Virus record (IMG/VR): IMGVR_UViG_3300036760_001538
Span: 1 to 64,000 of that record
Strand: one strand, 5' to 3'
Source of the DNA: a virus
Length of the DNA stretch: 64,000 nucleotides
Shown: positions 49,031 through 58,152 of the stretch, one piece after another
Position numbering within the stretch: position 1 is the stretch's first letter
Layout: each line of letters begins with the position of its first letter
Translations under genes and position numbers: made by a program
The notes under the pieces: generated by a model
Seen by the model: only the letters and a program-made list of their open reading frames with translations
Told to the model about the DNA's origin: nothing
Databases searched by the model: none

Positions 49031-50659
49031 ATGGCGATCACTGTCAAACCGACAACCTGTGAGATCGACTCCCGCCTGGGGAACCTCGCGGACTCGCTCG
49101 ACCTCTCCCTGGTCGAGGAGGACTCCGCCGGGCCGGCTTCGCCTGTCGCGCAGGCCTGGCGCACCCTCAACCAGGGCGACCTGATCCGCGTGCGCCTGGG
49201 GCTGAATGGCTCCGGGCTGCTCGACTACGGACTGTTCCGCGTGGACGAGTGCGCGCTGGAGGCGACCGAATCCTCTTGGCGGGCGCGCATTCACGGACGG
49301 GACAAAGCGGCGCTGCTGATCGAGGAGCGGGCGCAGGAGGGATATGGCTTTGGCACCTGGCCGGACGACGAGCCGAAGGAATACACCTACCCTTCGGCGC
49401 GCAGCCTGGCGAAGAGCATTGCGGCGCGCGTGGGCCTCGGCCTGATCTGGGACGCCCCCAACTACACGCTCACCTCGTTCACCCTCCAGCCCGAAGAGTC
49501 GGCAAGCCAGGCGATCTCCCGGCTACTGGAGCCACTTCGCGCGGGCAGCCGCTACTACACCGACGCCTGTGTGGACGGAGAAAACCTGGTAGTGCGCCGG
49601 CGCGGCAATGGCCCGAACGAAGGAACGATTGACTGCTCCCTGGGGCAGGTCAGAAGCATCCGACGGGCGCGGCAGCCATCGGTGGGCGAGGTTAAGGTCC
49701 ATGGCGCGACCTATGTCTACGCTACCACCTACGAGCACCAGACGAAGGAGTCTAAAGCCGGTTCAGGTGAGACCGGCGAGGGCGAGCCGCAGGCCAGCGT
49801 GCGCATCGTGGAGGACTCGCCCACTCACCGCGTGGTGGAGACCGGCATTGTCCAGGGCAACGGCGAGTTCGTCGTGATCACCAGGGAGACCGAAGACCTC
49901 ACCTATGAGGACGTGACAGACGCCGAGGGCCACTGGCTGGGGCGGGTGCTGAAGAAGAGCGAGGTGCTGGAGGAGCGCGATCTGCACACCGACAAGCCGA
50001 AGCGCTCTCGTAAGAAGATCAGCTTCGGCTATGACAGCCAGTGGCGGCTGGTGCTGCGAGACGAACGCACCAGTGAGTATCAGGACGACGGCACGCTGAA
50101 AAATACCAGCCATGTGGTCACCCGCTTCGAGCAGATCACTCCCACTGACGTGCGCACCGTCACCACGGAGTTCAAGGTCGCCGCCGACGGCACCGAGACG
50201 GTGAAGAAGGGCTTCCCCAAGTGGGAGCAGGCACCGGGTGTGCTGCAGTCCAGCATCCGCCAGGCTCCTGACCCCGAGGGGAAATGGGATGAGAAGCCCG
50301 ACGGCAGCGCCCCCGACAACTCCAAGAAGACCGAGTACACCTCGCAGTACCAGGGCAGCGCGGATGGCGGCGGGAGCATCCCAAGAGTCTATCGCAACGA
50401 GAACCTGGTGGGCAGCACGATCTGCCAGACCATCGCCGACGACCTGGCGGCCGAGAGCGGCAAGTGGCTCTATTCGGTGAGCCTTTTCTGGCCGCGCCCG
50501 TTCTCCTATCGCAAGGGCCAGAAGGTGACTCTCACCAACCTGCCCGGCGTCTGCCCTGACCTGATGGACGCAATCATCGTCGGCGTGCGCACCCACTACG
50601 ACGAGGGCGCCGGCATGTGGGCGCATGATGTGGAGTTCGAGTGCTGGAGGGATTCGTGA
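49031..50659 (+). CDS. Baseplate hub / tail-tip protein (gp27-gpD-like)
   Basis: 542 residues. N terminus MAITVKPTTCEIDSRLGN, LNQGDLIRVRLGLNG, FRVDECALEATESSWRARIHGRDKAALL is the beta-sandwich pattern of tail hub proteins; then ISRLLEPLRAGSRYYTDACVDGENLVVRRRG and late GDDLAAESGKW-like and KGQKVTLTNLPGVCPDLMDAIIVGVRTHYDEGAGMWAHDVEFE, typical of late-control D/gp27-like hubs. It forms the ring at the tail tip. Stop overlaps the GTG of the next gene. Confidence 0.8.
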   Translation: MAITVKPTTCEIDSRLGNLADSLDLSLVEEDSAGPASPVAQAWRTLNQGDLIRVRLGLNGSGLLDYGLFRVDECALEATESSWRARIHGRDKAALLIEERAQEGYGFGTWPDDEPKEYTYPSARSLAKSIAARVGLGLIWDAPNYTLTSFTLQPEESASQAISRLLEPLRAGSRYYTDACVDGENLVVRRRGNGPNEGTIDCSLGQVRSIRRARQPSVGEVKVHGATYVYATTYEHQTKESKAGSGETGEGEPQASVRIVEDSPTHRVVETGIVQGNGEFVVITRETEDLTYEDVTDAEGHWLGRVLKKSEVLEERDLHTDKPKRSRKKISFGYDSQWRLVLRDERTSEYQDDGTLKNTSHVVTRFEQITPTDVRTVTTEFKVAADGTETVKKGFPKWEQAPGVLQSSIRQAPDPEGKWDEKPDGSAPDNSKKTEYTSQYQGSADGGGSIPRVYRNENLVGSTICQTIADDLAAESGKWLYSVSLFWPRPFSYRKGQKVTLTNLPGVCPDLMDAIIVGVRTHYDEGAGMWAHDVEFECWRDS

Positions 50660-52794
50660 GTCGGCTGTCCTCCATAGTGCAGCGCATCCTGGCAGCGCAC
50701 CGAACTTGCGGTTGGGGCAGAGTTGCTCAGGTGCCACGACCCGGTGAGGCGCGCCTGGAGAATCGCAACGAGCGGGTGCTCGTGGCCGGCAACGCCGCGC
50801 CCGCAGTCGGCGAGCACGTTCCCTGGCTGCGCCTTGACCGCGGCACGCTGGTGACCACCCGCAACATCCGGCCCCGGCCGCCTCTGGTTCTTCCACCGGG
50901 GAAGGCGCTGCCAACCTGGACAGGCGAGTGGGGGCGCGTCATCACTTCGTCGTTCGACAACGGGCAATACGATAACGCCTCCCCCTGCTGCGCGGCGGAC
51001 AGCGAGGGGCACGCGTGGACGGCAGTCTGCGAGTCAGTGGGTGACGTCTTTCGCCTGCACTTTTATCGCGGCGACAAGGACAACCTGCTCTCGCCGGGAG
51101 GCTGGATCAGCAAAGGTCACATCGACTTCCCCTACATCGGCGATCCCTACTACCGCACCAGCGGCCCGGGCTGGAGGACGCCTTGCCTGCTGGTGGACGA
51201 CCAGGACAACCTCTTCGCCTGGTGGCACCGACAGTTCCTCTGGGAAGCAGGGCAGCAGACTGCGAATGCGCTCCAGGGAGTGAAGGGCGCGATCAATCCC
51301 GACACCAGCGCGCTCAGTCTGGACTCGCCGGTTGATCTCGGCCTGCCTTACGTGGACGGCTTCGGGCCGGGCTACACTCCGGACTACAACGGCCTGCAGA
51401 TCGCCCCGGACGGCTTCCTCTGGCTAATCACCTCACCGAAGGTGACGGTGCAGACTCCAACCGTGGACTTGCTCTACGGCGATGATCTCCTGGTGGGCAA
51501 CTACCGCTACGCTCTCGCTTACCAGTCGGCGAGCAGCGAGCTGGGATGCGGTTACTACCGGCAAGTGACGACTCGCGCGCAGGCCGCTCTCCCCGGCGCG
51601 CCCAGTCAGTTCTCCAATCCGAACGTGGGCACATTCCAGGCCGGCTACCACTACTTCAAGGTGACCTTCTACAAGAGCGATGGCAGCTCAGGGGATGGCG
51701 AGACCACGCCAGGCAGCTATGGACCCTATAACCTGCCGGCGAACAACCGCTCCATCCGCATGGCGATTCCCCGCTCGCTGCGCAACGGCGGGCGGAAGGT
51801 CTACTATGCGACCTCCGCAGGAGGCCCATACTACCTGATCCACACGCAGCCAGACTGGAACACCGACTATATCGAAGTGTTCAACCCGGTCTCCAGTGGA
51901 CCGCAGCCGCCGGCCGCGAACACCCTTCCCGCCAAGCGCACGCGTGTCTGGAACGTTGACCAGGGGCCGCCGGGAGCCACCGCACGGCGTATCTATCGCA
52001 CCCAGGCCGGCGGTAGCGTCTATGGCCTGGTGCACACTGTCAACAACAATCAGAACGACGAGGAGTGGGTTGACGATACGGGCGACTCCATCGGCGCGCC
52101 TCCACCGAACAATCCCACGAACCAGTCCTATCGCTGCCTGGCAGTAGGGCGCTCGAACGCGCCGCGCTCCTGGGCGAGTGGGGTGACCTGGGAGAAGGTC
52201 TTCGGCTGGTATCCCTGGTCGTGGCTGGGAGATCGCTGCGGCATTGTGGCACTCGGCGTCGGAGTGGCCGCCGTGGTCTACCAGAACACTTCCTGGGGCC
52301 TCTCGGCTCGCCGACGTACCACCGGCGGCGTCTGGGGTGACGAGGTCAATCTGGCTACCGAGAGCGGCCGCAGTTTCCGCCTGGGAACCATCTTGCTCCA
52401 CGAAGGCGAGGCCCATCTTTGTTTCCTGGAATCCGGCGGCTATCCCAGCCTTGATGAGTGGTACTACGCGCCGCTCTCAGTCAGCGACGACGGCATCAGC
52501 ATTGGCAGCCCCGTGCTTGCAGGCGACGGTTGGCCCTACAGCGAGGAGCCGCCGCGGCTGTCCTGGGACGAAGACCAGGAAGTCATGGTGATGCACGGTG
52601 GCGGGTTCAACGACTACTGCCACATCTTCAACGTCGACGAGGGCGAGGTGGAGAGCGGCGGCGATGATCTCTCCACTGCTGGCGCAGACACCTCGTGGTG
52701 GACGGCTCCGTACCGCGTTCCCGGCCCGAGACTGTGGGGTCTCTTCATTGACTGGGACGGCTATCACGGGGCCGTGGAGTGGACACCTGAATGA
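50656..52794 (+). CDS. Large tail fibre / tip protein
   Basis: 712 residues from GTG 50656. N-terminal about 80 residues look like a small OB-type adaptor (ENRNERVLVAGNAAPAVGEHVPWLRL). Then repeated beta-rich, aromatic and Gly-rich segments resembling propeller or sheet repeats (PCCAADSEGHAWTAVCESVGD, DDQDNLFAWWHRQFLW), FN3-like modules including GATARRIYRTQAGG, and a propeller-like C terminus (DEDQEVMVMHGGGFNDY). Probable receptor-binding or adhesion protein. Confidence 0.72.
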   Translation: MSRLSSIVQRILAAHRTCGWGRVAQVPRPGEARLENRNERVLVAGNAAPAVGEHVPWLRLDRGTLVTTRNIRPRPPLVLPPGKALPTWTGEWGRVITSSFDNGQYDNASPCCAADSEGHAWTAVCESVGDVFRLHFYRGDKDNLLSPGGWISKGHIDFPYIGDPYYRTSGPGWRTPCLLVDDQDNLFAWWHRQFLWEAGQQTANALQGVKGAINPDTSALSLDSPVDLGLPYVDGFGPGYTPDYNGLQIAPDGFLWLITSPKVTVQTPTVDLLYGDDLLVGNYRYALAYQSASSELGCGYYRQVTTRAQAALPGAPSQFSNPNVGTFQAGYHYFKVTFYKSDGSSGDGETTPGSYGPYNLPANNRSIRMAIPRSLRNGGRKVYYATSAGGPYYLIHTQPDWNTDYIEVFNPVSSGPQPPAANTLPAKRTRVWNVDQGPPGATARRIYRTQAGGSVYGLVHTVNNNQNDEEWVDDTGDSIGAPPPNNPTNQSYRCLAVGRSNAPRSWASGVTWEKVFGWYPWSWLGDRCGIVALGVGVAAVVYQNTSWGLSARRRTTGGVWGDEVNLATESGRSFRLGTILLHEGEAHLCFLESGGYPSLDEWYYAPLSVSDDGISIGSPVLAGDGWPYSEEPPRLSWDEDQEVMVMHGGGFNDYCHIFNVDEGEVESGGDDLSTAGADTSWWTAPYRVPGPRLWGLFIDWDGYHGAVEWTPE

Positions 52795-53033
52795 GCAGAC
52801 TCTATTCCGCAATCAAGCGTCTGGCGCAGAAAGGCGACCGCGCCGCGATTGGGACTGTTGCCGGCTACGCGGGCGGCGGCCGTTACCGCGTGCAGGTGGC
52901 GGGAAGCGAGTATGAAGTCCCGGCCGCCGGGGATGCGCAGGCGATGGACGGACAGAGCGTGGCTCTGCTGGTGAGCGGCGAGACCGGAAAGCCCATCGCC
53001 ATGCTCGGCCCGGTGAGACAGACGGGAGCGTGA
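52791..53033 (+). CDS. Small OB-fold-like tail protein
   Basis: 80 residues. RAAIGTVAGYAGGGRYRVQVAGSEYEVPAAG, then SVALLVSGETGKPIAMLGPVR suggests a compact beta barrel like baseplate spike-associated domains. ATGA overlap with the fibre gene. Role assigned by position. Confidence 0.6.
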   Translation: MSRLYSAIKRLAQKGDRAAIGTVAGYAGGGRYRVQVAGSEYEVPAAGDAQAMDGQSVALLVSGETGKPIAMLGPVRQTGA

Positions 53034-53034
53034 A

Positions 53035-54213
53035 GTGGCAAGCCAGCAGATCCTGCTGTCAACGAAAGCGGCGGACATCCAGCAGGGCCAGCCGGACTAC
53101 AACCACGGCAGCCATGCCGATATCGCGGTGCGCTGGCACGCCACCATTGCCAACTACCACTACCGCGCTCTGATCGAGTTCGACCTGGCGCTGCTCAGCC
53201 CGCAGCAGGCCTCCCAGATCGTCCAGGCGCGCCTGCGCGTGAGCTTCAACGGGGCGCTCAACAACCACAGCGACGCCGCCTACAACATCTCTTGCCACCG
53301 GCTGACCGCTGCCTGGGTCGAGGCACAGGTCACCTGGAACAGCAGGCAGACAGGAACGCCCTGGGGCAGCGCAGGCGGCGACTTCGTTTCGCCCGCGGTG
53401 GTAACCATCTCCAGCCCTGACAACCCCAGCGGCTGGGCGACCGACTACCTCGACATCACGCAGTTACTCAAGGACTGGCTGAACGGCACCTACCCGAACT
53501 GCGGCGTCATTCTCAAGTGCGAGGTGGAGAGCGACCTGAAGTGGAGCATCTACGAGTCGGACGATTCCGCTCAGGGCGAGCAATACAAACTAGCCCTGGT
53601 GGTTGATTACCTGGCCCCGCCAGCAGCTCCGTCGGGTCTCTCGGCGACGCCCAATGGCGCGAACCGGATCGACCTTTCCTGGACTGACAACTCCAACAAT
53701 GAGACAGGCTTCAAGATACAGCGCAAGTTGGGGGCAGGCGGCACCTGGAGCCAGATCGATACGGTGGGGCCGAACGTCACCAGCTTCACGGACACGGCGG
53801 TCATGGGCAACGCCACCTACTACTACCGGGTCTGCGCCTACAACGCGGACGGCGATTCGGCGTGGAGCAACGAGGCCAACGCCACTGCGATCCAGGCTGC
53901 GCCCACCGCCCTCTCGGCCACGCCGTCGGGCTTGACGGTCGACCTGGCGTGGACGGACAACGCTACCGACGAGAGCGGCTACAAGGTGGAGCGGAAACCG
54001 GAAGGCGGGGCCTATTCCCAGATAGGCACGGCCGGGCAGAACGCCACTTCCTACGCGGACGAGGGCGTGTCGCCCGGCACTTACTACTACCGCGTCAGGG
54101 CCTACAACGACTACGGCAACAGCGCCTACAGCAACGAGGCGAGCGCGACCGTTCAGGCCTTGGCTGACAACCTGGCGGACATCACGACGCTGATCCGAAG
54201 ACGAAGGAGATAA
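53035..54213 (+). CDS. DNRLRE-FN3 tail fibre protein
   Basis: 392 residues from GTG 53035. Residues about 1-185 match the DNRLRE carbohydrate-associated pattern (RALIEFDLALLSPQQASQIVQARLRV, WVEAQVTWNSRQTGTPW, LDITQLLKDWLNGTYPNCGVILK, EYKLALVVDY-like end). Two FN3 domains follow (SGLSATPNGANRIDLSWTDNSNNETGFKI, and ALSATPSGLTVDLAWTDNATDESGYKV). A short tail LADITTLIRRRRR ends it. Such fusions are cell-surface or polysaccharide-binding; probably a receptor-binding fibre. Confidence 0.85.
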   Translation: MASQQILLSTKAADIQQGQPDYNHGSHADIAVRWHATIANYHYRALIEFDLALLSPQQASQIVQARLRVSFNGALNNHSDAAYNISCHRLTAAWVEAQVTWNSRQTGTPWGSAGGDFVSPAVVTISSPDNPSGWATDYLDITQLLKDWLNGTYPNCGVILKCEVESDLKWSIYESDDSAQGEQYKLALVVDYLAPPAAPSGLSATPNGANRIDLSWTDNSNNETGFKIQRKLGAGGTWSQIDTVGPNVTSFTDTAVMGNATYYYRVCAYNADGDSAWSNEANATAIQAAPTALSATPSGLTVDLAWTDNATDESGYKVERKPEGGAYSQIGTAGQNATSYADEGVSPGTYYYRVRAYNDYGNSAYSNEASATVQALADNLADITTLIRRRRR

Positions 54214-54218
54214 CGCAT

Positions 54219-54557
54219 ATGCCCACCTATCACGAGAGCGTCACGAAGAACGGAGTCTCCCAGGCGGCACTGGAGGTCATCCTTCCGCCGCGCGACCTCG
54301 GGGAATATCCGATGAAGACGATCACCCTCAACAACGCCGCTGGTGGTGCGGCGCTGGCCGATGCGAAGATCGAAGTCGGCCCCACGGCAAGTGGCCCCTG
54401 GCTGGCCGAAGATCTGACGGGAACGGGGATTCCTACCCTCGCGCCCGGGGCGAGCGCGGCCTACCGCATGACGAAGGTTGATCGCTGGCTCCGGGTGCAG
54501 GCGAAGGCCACCGGAGCAGGCTGCAATCTCACTGTCTATCTCGACGCTGTGGGGTAG
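54219..54557 (+). CDS. Small beta-rich tail-end protein
   Basis: 112 residues, ATG after GAAGGAG. Beta-rich (AALEVILPPRDLGEYPMKTITL, AKIEVGPTASGPW, SAAYRMTKVDRWLRVQAK, CNLTVYLDAVG). Possibly a fibre-associated domain. Not recognised. Confidence 0.6.
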   Translation: MPTYHESVTKNGVSQAALEVILPPRDLGEYPMKTITLNNAAGGAALADAKIEVGPTASGPWLAEDLTGTGIPTLAPGASAAYRMTKVDRWLRVQAKATGAGCNLTVYLDAVG

Positions 54558-54561
54558 ATCG

Positions 54562-54804
54562 ATGGTCGAGTATCTCAAGTACGGTGCGACGGGGTTGATC
54601 GCCGTCATCATCCTGGTGGTGATGGTGCCGGTCATCCGCGCCTTCATCGAGGAACTCAAGGAGAGCCGCCGCGAGCGCCAGGAGATGAGAAAGGAGCACA
54701 ACGACTTCGTCATCAACCACGCCCGCCATACCACCGAGGCCCTGCTCCAGGTGAAGGACGGACTGGAGCAGGTGTGTCGTCGGCTCAACGGTGAGAAAGA
54801 ATGA
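54562..54804 (+). CDS. Holin-like protein, BhlA/UviB type
   Basis: 80 residues, ATG 54562. One N-terminal transmembrane helix (YGATGLIAVIILVVMVPVI) followed by a charged amphipathic coiled coil (EELKESRRERQEMRKEHNDFVINH, VKDGLEQVCRRL). This one-TM plus coiled-coil layout is that of BhlA/UviB bacteriocin and phage holins. ATGA overlap with the endolysin gene strongly supports a lysis role. Confidence 0.8.
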   Translation: MVEYLKYGATGLIAVIILVVMVPVIRAFIEELKESRRERQEMRKEHNDFVINHARHTTEALLQVKDGLEQVCRRLNGEKE

Positions 54805-55277
54805 AGCCCTGGAAACCAACGAAAGCAGCCCACCTGCTGGTGCTTGCGCTCAAGGAAGTCGGCAAGCCGTATGTGCTCGGAAGTGAGGGACAGCCGGAAG
54901 AATCACTTCGCACCTGGGACTGCTCCGAACTGGTGCAGCACTTGCTCGCCCAGGTCGGCGTCATGCAGGTGACGGATTCAAAGGGGCGAGTCACTAACAT
55001 CGCCGCGTTCGACGGCGCTGGCTTCCAGTGGGAGCGGACGCGCTCAATTCCCTTTGAGGCCGGTGTGAAACTCCCTGGCGCTCTGCTCTTCATACAGTCG
55101 GCCTCCGCCTACCCGCGCAAGCCCCACAAGATCGGTCACGTGGCGATCTCGTTGGGAAAGAGCTACATCCTGGAGGCGCGCGGTCGCGCCTATGGCGTGA
55201 CCATCGGGCCAGTCCGACCCTCGTTCAACCTCGCCAGCAAAGTGCAGGAGCTGTACGCCCCAGCAGTGCTGGGGTGA
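54801..55277 (+). CDS. NlpC/P60-like endolysin
   Basis: 158 residues. Catalytic cysteine in WDCSELVQH (about residue 40) and histidine in KIGHVAISLG (about 113), with a polar third residue in ILEARG, matching NlpC/P60 papain-like peptidases that cut peptidoglycan peptides. GKPYVLGSEG precedes the cysteine as usual. No signal peptide, so it needs the holin encoded just upstream. Confidence 0.85.
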   Translation: MKPWKPTKAAHLLVLALKEVGKPYVLGSEGQPEESLRTWDCSELVQHLLAQVGVMQVTDSKGRVTNIAAFDGAGFQWERTRSIPFEAGVKLPGALLFIQSASAYPRKPHKIGHVAISLGKSYILEARGRAYGVTIGPVRPSFNLASKVQELYAPAVLG

Positions 55278-55312
55278 CTTCACAGCCCGAAAGGGCAGAA
55301 GGGAAGAACAGA

Positions 55313-55555
55313 ATGTGGACGTGGATGAAGTACCTCTATCTCGCCATCCGGTTGGGGACTCTCTGGGAGAACCTCAGGGGCATCCGCTCGGGCGACCCTT
55401 CAACCACCAGCGAGTCCTACCAGCCGGCCGCGGCCGCCATCCTGGATGATCCTGGGGTGCAGCGGTGGCTGGGCCGGCTCTCGCCAGAGGAGCAGGCGCG
55501 CTTCACCGAGGGCCTGCCGGTCTTCGTCTGGGGGCTGGACGCGCTCACCGAGTAG
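55313..55555 (+). CDS. Small lysis-module protein
   Basis: 80 residues from ATG 55313 with GGGAAG upstream; GTG 55274 overlapping the endolysin stop would add 13. Aromatic N-terminal helix (WTWMKYLYLAIRLGTLWENLRG) may associate with membrane; C terminus LSPEEQARFTEGLPVFVWGLDAL. Function unknown, perhaps a second lysis factor. A terminator follows. Confidence 0.6.
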   Translation: MWTWMKYLYLAIRLGTLWENLRGIRSGDPSTTSESYQPAAAAILDDPGVQRWLGRLSPEEQARFTEGLPVFVWGLDALTE

Positions 55556-55582
55556 GGCAGCCGCGGCAGAATCAGGAGGACA

Positions 55583-55614
55583 GGCCCCGCTAAGCCGCGG
55601 CGGGGTCTTTCTTT
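55583..55614 (+). terminator. Rho-independent terminator after the lysis genes
   Basis: CCCCGC (55585-55590) pairs with GCGGGG (55600-55605), then TCTTTCTTTCT. It ends the late structural and lysis transcript. Confidence 0.75.
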
Positions 55615-55737
55615 CTGCCTCACCCCCTCAGAAACCACTCACTTCGGCCTTGACTTCCTTGGCGAACAGCGTGATTCATGTGTCGCCCGGACGGAACGGG
55701 CCTCAGAAAGGACCACGGGTTCTGGCGAATTGCAGGC

Positions 55738-56745
55738 ATGACTCACATGAGCGGCGAGGAGCCGCCAGAAAGTAGGGACGGCAAGAAGATGGGTCAGAAG
55801 CAGATAGCAAGCAGCAAAGCGGAAGCTTACCGATTCGGTTGTGAGATAGAGTGCTTCCTGCCCGATCAGGCGATCAGGGATCTCCGCATCAGCATCGGCG
55901 CCTATCACCACGGTCACCCGCTGCCCTCGCCCTTCCCGCAGGGCTGGACAGCGGAGGGTGATGGCAGCCTGCGCACCGACCGCCGCGGTTACGTGCCCGT
56001 CGAGATTGTGAGCCCGATACTCCAGGGGCGTGCCGGAATCGAGCAGGTCAAGCAGGTGGCGCAGACGCTCAAGGGCCTGGGGGCAGTCGTGAATACCACA
56101 GCGGGGCTTCACGTGCACTGCTCAGCGGAGGCCGTCGCCGGCGAGAGCTTCACTAAGGTCGCCGAGTGGGTGGCCAAGCTCCTCTACCACGTGGCGATGC
56201 ACGAGACGGCGCTCTATGCCTCCACCGGAACCCACCGCCGAGAGAACGGCGGCTATGCCCGCAGCATCAAGGCGCAGAAGAACGCCGCCGATAGGGTGCG
56301 CCGCGCTCCCGATACTCGCAAGCGGGAAGCGCTCCAGGATGCAGTCTACGGACTGGCTCGCTATCACACGCTCAACCTCACCAACCTCTTCACTCGCAAG
56401 GCCACCGTCGAGTTCCGCCACGGTGCCGGGACGGTCGAGTGGACGAAGATGGTGGCCCACATCCAGATGGCGCTCGCCCTCTGCGAGCGGGCCACCGAGA
56501 CCGCGAAGATGGACTGGGACGCCCTCGCCAGCGAGCGCACCTACCACGTAAGGGGCAAGGGCCTGCGGGAACTCAACCGGTTCTTCTACCTGGCGGGCTG
56601 GACGCTGGGCCGGCGGGATGTGGGCAAGCCGCAGGTGGAGATGGCCGGCTGGATTGCTGACCTGGCTGACCTGAAGCCGGTGAAACGGGAATTGAAGCGG
56701 CTCGCGCGCCGGTATGATTCTGCGGCGACGGAAAGGGCGGCCTGA
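55738..56745 (+). CDS. Amidoligase-like enzyme
   Basis: 335 residues from ATG 55738; ATG 55678, 55747 and 55789 are alternatives and no ribosome binding site decides. Glutamine-synthetase-like amidoligase pattern: FGCEIECFLP, AEGDGSL, VPVEIVSPIL, NTTAGLHVHCSAEAV and TVEFRHGAGTVEW hold the conserved acidic and histidine residues. These enzymes form amide bonds with ATP, and phage members are predicted to modify peptides or cell-wall components. The next gene is an amidotransferase that could supply ammonia, a known neighbourhood type. Confidence 0.85.
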   Translation: MTHMSGEEPPESRDGKKMGQKQIASSKAEAYRFGCEIECFLPDQAIRDLRISIGAYHHGHPLPSPFPQGWTAEGDGSLRTDRRGYVPVEIVSPILQGRAGIEQVKQVAQTLKGLGAVVNTTAGLHVHCSAEAVAGESFTKVAEWVAKLLYHVAMHETALYASTGTHRRENGGYARSIKAQKNAADRVRRAPDTRKREALQDAVYGLARYHTLNLTNLFTRKATVEFRHGAGTVEWTKMVAHIQMALALCERATETAKMDWDALASERTYHVRGKGLRELNRFFYLAGWTLGRRDVGKPQVEMAGWIADLADLKPVKRELKRLARRYDSAATERAA

Positions 56746-56746
56746 G

Positions 56747-57472
56747 ATGTGCGGGGTCTTCGGATTCGCAGGCACCCTGAGCCGCCGCGAGTGGGCGCTC
56801 GCCCATCGCCTGATGGTGGAACTCGCGATTGCCTCCGAGGAGCGCGGGACAGACGCGGCCGGCTTCGCCGCTCTCACCGCCAGCGGCGAGCTCCTCTGGC
56901 AGCGGCAGCCAGGGCCGGCGCGGCTGCTCTTCCGGGGCAAAGAGTTCGCTGCGCTCCGGCGCAGGAGCGTGGTCGTGGCCATCGGCCACACGCGGCTCGC
57001 CACTACGGGAGCGCCCGCAGTCAACGGGAATAACCACCCTCATCTGGCAGGTGACTTCCGCGGGGGGCGGGCGTGGGCGGTCGTGCACAACGGATTCATC
57101 CCGCTACACGACCGCAAGGCGGCCGCGCTCGGCATTCGCCTCAAGTCCCAGTGCGACTCGGAGATTCTCGCGCAAGTCCTCGACCGCTACGGCGAGGCGG
57201 AAGGGCCGGACGTGTGCTTGGCCCTCGGTGGCAAGCAGTCCGTACTCGCCATCAACGGCACTGCCCACGCGATGCTTGCCTGGACGAACGGGGAGATGCC
57301 CCTGGTCGCCTTTCGCGTCGAGGATATGCCCGCTGTCTGGTGGGCGTCCACGGAGGAGATAGCGGAGAAAGCGCTGTGCGAGGCGGGGCTGCTGGCGAGC
57401 TTCGCACGGGTCGAGCCGGGCGTGGTCTATCGCCTGGAAGCCACGACCGACCTGGCATGGGAGGGGCTGTGA
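56747..57472 (+). CDS. Class II glutamine amidotransferase
   Basis: 241 residues. Starts MCGVFGF: Cys2 is the N-terminal nucleophile after Met removal. GHTRLATTG, VVHNGFI and SQCDSEIL are the glutamine-binding motifs of the Ntn amidotransferase domain. No partner synthase domain is fused, so it may deliver ammonia to the amidoligase just upstream (one base apart) or act as a standalone glutaminase. Confidence 0.9.
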   Translation: MCGVFGFAGTLSRREWALAHRLMVELAIASEERGTDAAGFAALTASGELLWQRQPGPARLLFRGKEFAALRRRSVVVAIGHTRLATTGAPAVNGNNHPHLAGDFRGGRAWAVVHNGFIPLHDRKAAALGIRLKSQCDSEILAQVLDRYGEAEGPDVCLALGGKQSVLAINGTAHAMLAWTNGEMPLVAFRVEDMPAVWWASTEEIAEKALCEAGLLASFARVEPGVVYRLEATTDLAWEGL

Positions 57473-58152
57473 TGCGGGAGTTTCTGTATCACGGGACAAC
57501 GGAGGGCGCGGTGAAGGCGATTCTGCAGGACGGAATCATGCCGCGCCGCGGCGAGCGGCCAAGCACATGGGGCACCGTGCCGTCGGCCCCTGACCGAGTA
57601 TACCTGGCCGAGGGATACGCACCCTATTTCGCGGCCGCAGCCGCGGCGGAAGGCGAGCGGCACGCGCTGGTAGAGGTGAGGCTGGCTGCCCTGGACGAGC
57701 GCCTGCTGCGACCCGATGAAGACTTCATCGCCCAGGTGCTCAAACGACAGGAACCGGGTTGCCGCGAGATGTCCTGGGCTGACCTCAACCGCCTGGTGTT
57801 GTCGCTTGGGCGATGGGACGGGCTTTGGAAGGAGTCCCTGCAAGCCCTGGGAACCTGCGCCTACGCCGAGACGATTCCGACCGAGGCCATCAGCCGTGTC
57901 GCCCTTTATGACCCGGCTGACAACCCCCAGATGGCGATGGCGGCGCTGGACCCGGCGATCTCCGTGCTCAACTGGCAGCTATGCGCCGAGAAATACCGGC
58001 TCCTCACACGTTGGCACATGGGCGACGAGTTGACCTTGGATGAGTGGCTGGAGGTGGAACCGGGCTTGAGGTCTCTTCTCGGGGAGGAGCACGTGTCGCA
58101 GATTGCTGCCGCGCTGAGGCGCCAGAGGATTGAGGTGAGGTGGAACCGATGA
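57472..58152 (+). CDS. ADP-ribosyltransferase-fold protein
   Basis: 226 residues, ATG overlapping the previous stop codon. LYHGTTEGAVKAILQDGIMPRRG, then DRVYLAEGYAPYFAAAAAAEGE and ALVEVRLAALDERLL match the ART fold shared by Tpt1/KptA RNA 2'-phosphotransferases and toxin ARTs (His of HGT, Tyr of VYL). The C-terminal half is helical and unassigned. It may use NAD to modify a host or phage target. Exact activity cannot be told. Confidence 0.72.
   Translation: MREFLYHGTTEGAVKAILQDGIMPRRGERPSTWGTVPSAPDRVYLAEGYAPYFAAAAAAEGERHALVEVRLAALDERLLRPDEDFIAQVLKRQEPGCREMSWADLNRLVLSLGRWDGLWKESLQALGTCAYAETIPTEAISRVALYDPADNPQMAMAALDPAISVLNWQLCAEKYRLLTRWHMGDELTLDEWLEVEPGLRSLLGEEHVSQIAAALRRQRIEVRWNR

Noticed and set aside
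55395-55420. Possible fourth REP-like repeat (encodes GDPSTTS)
   Set aside because: The DNA does not match the CTCAGGGCA core.
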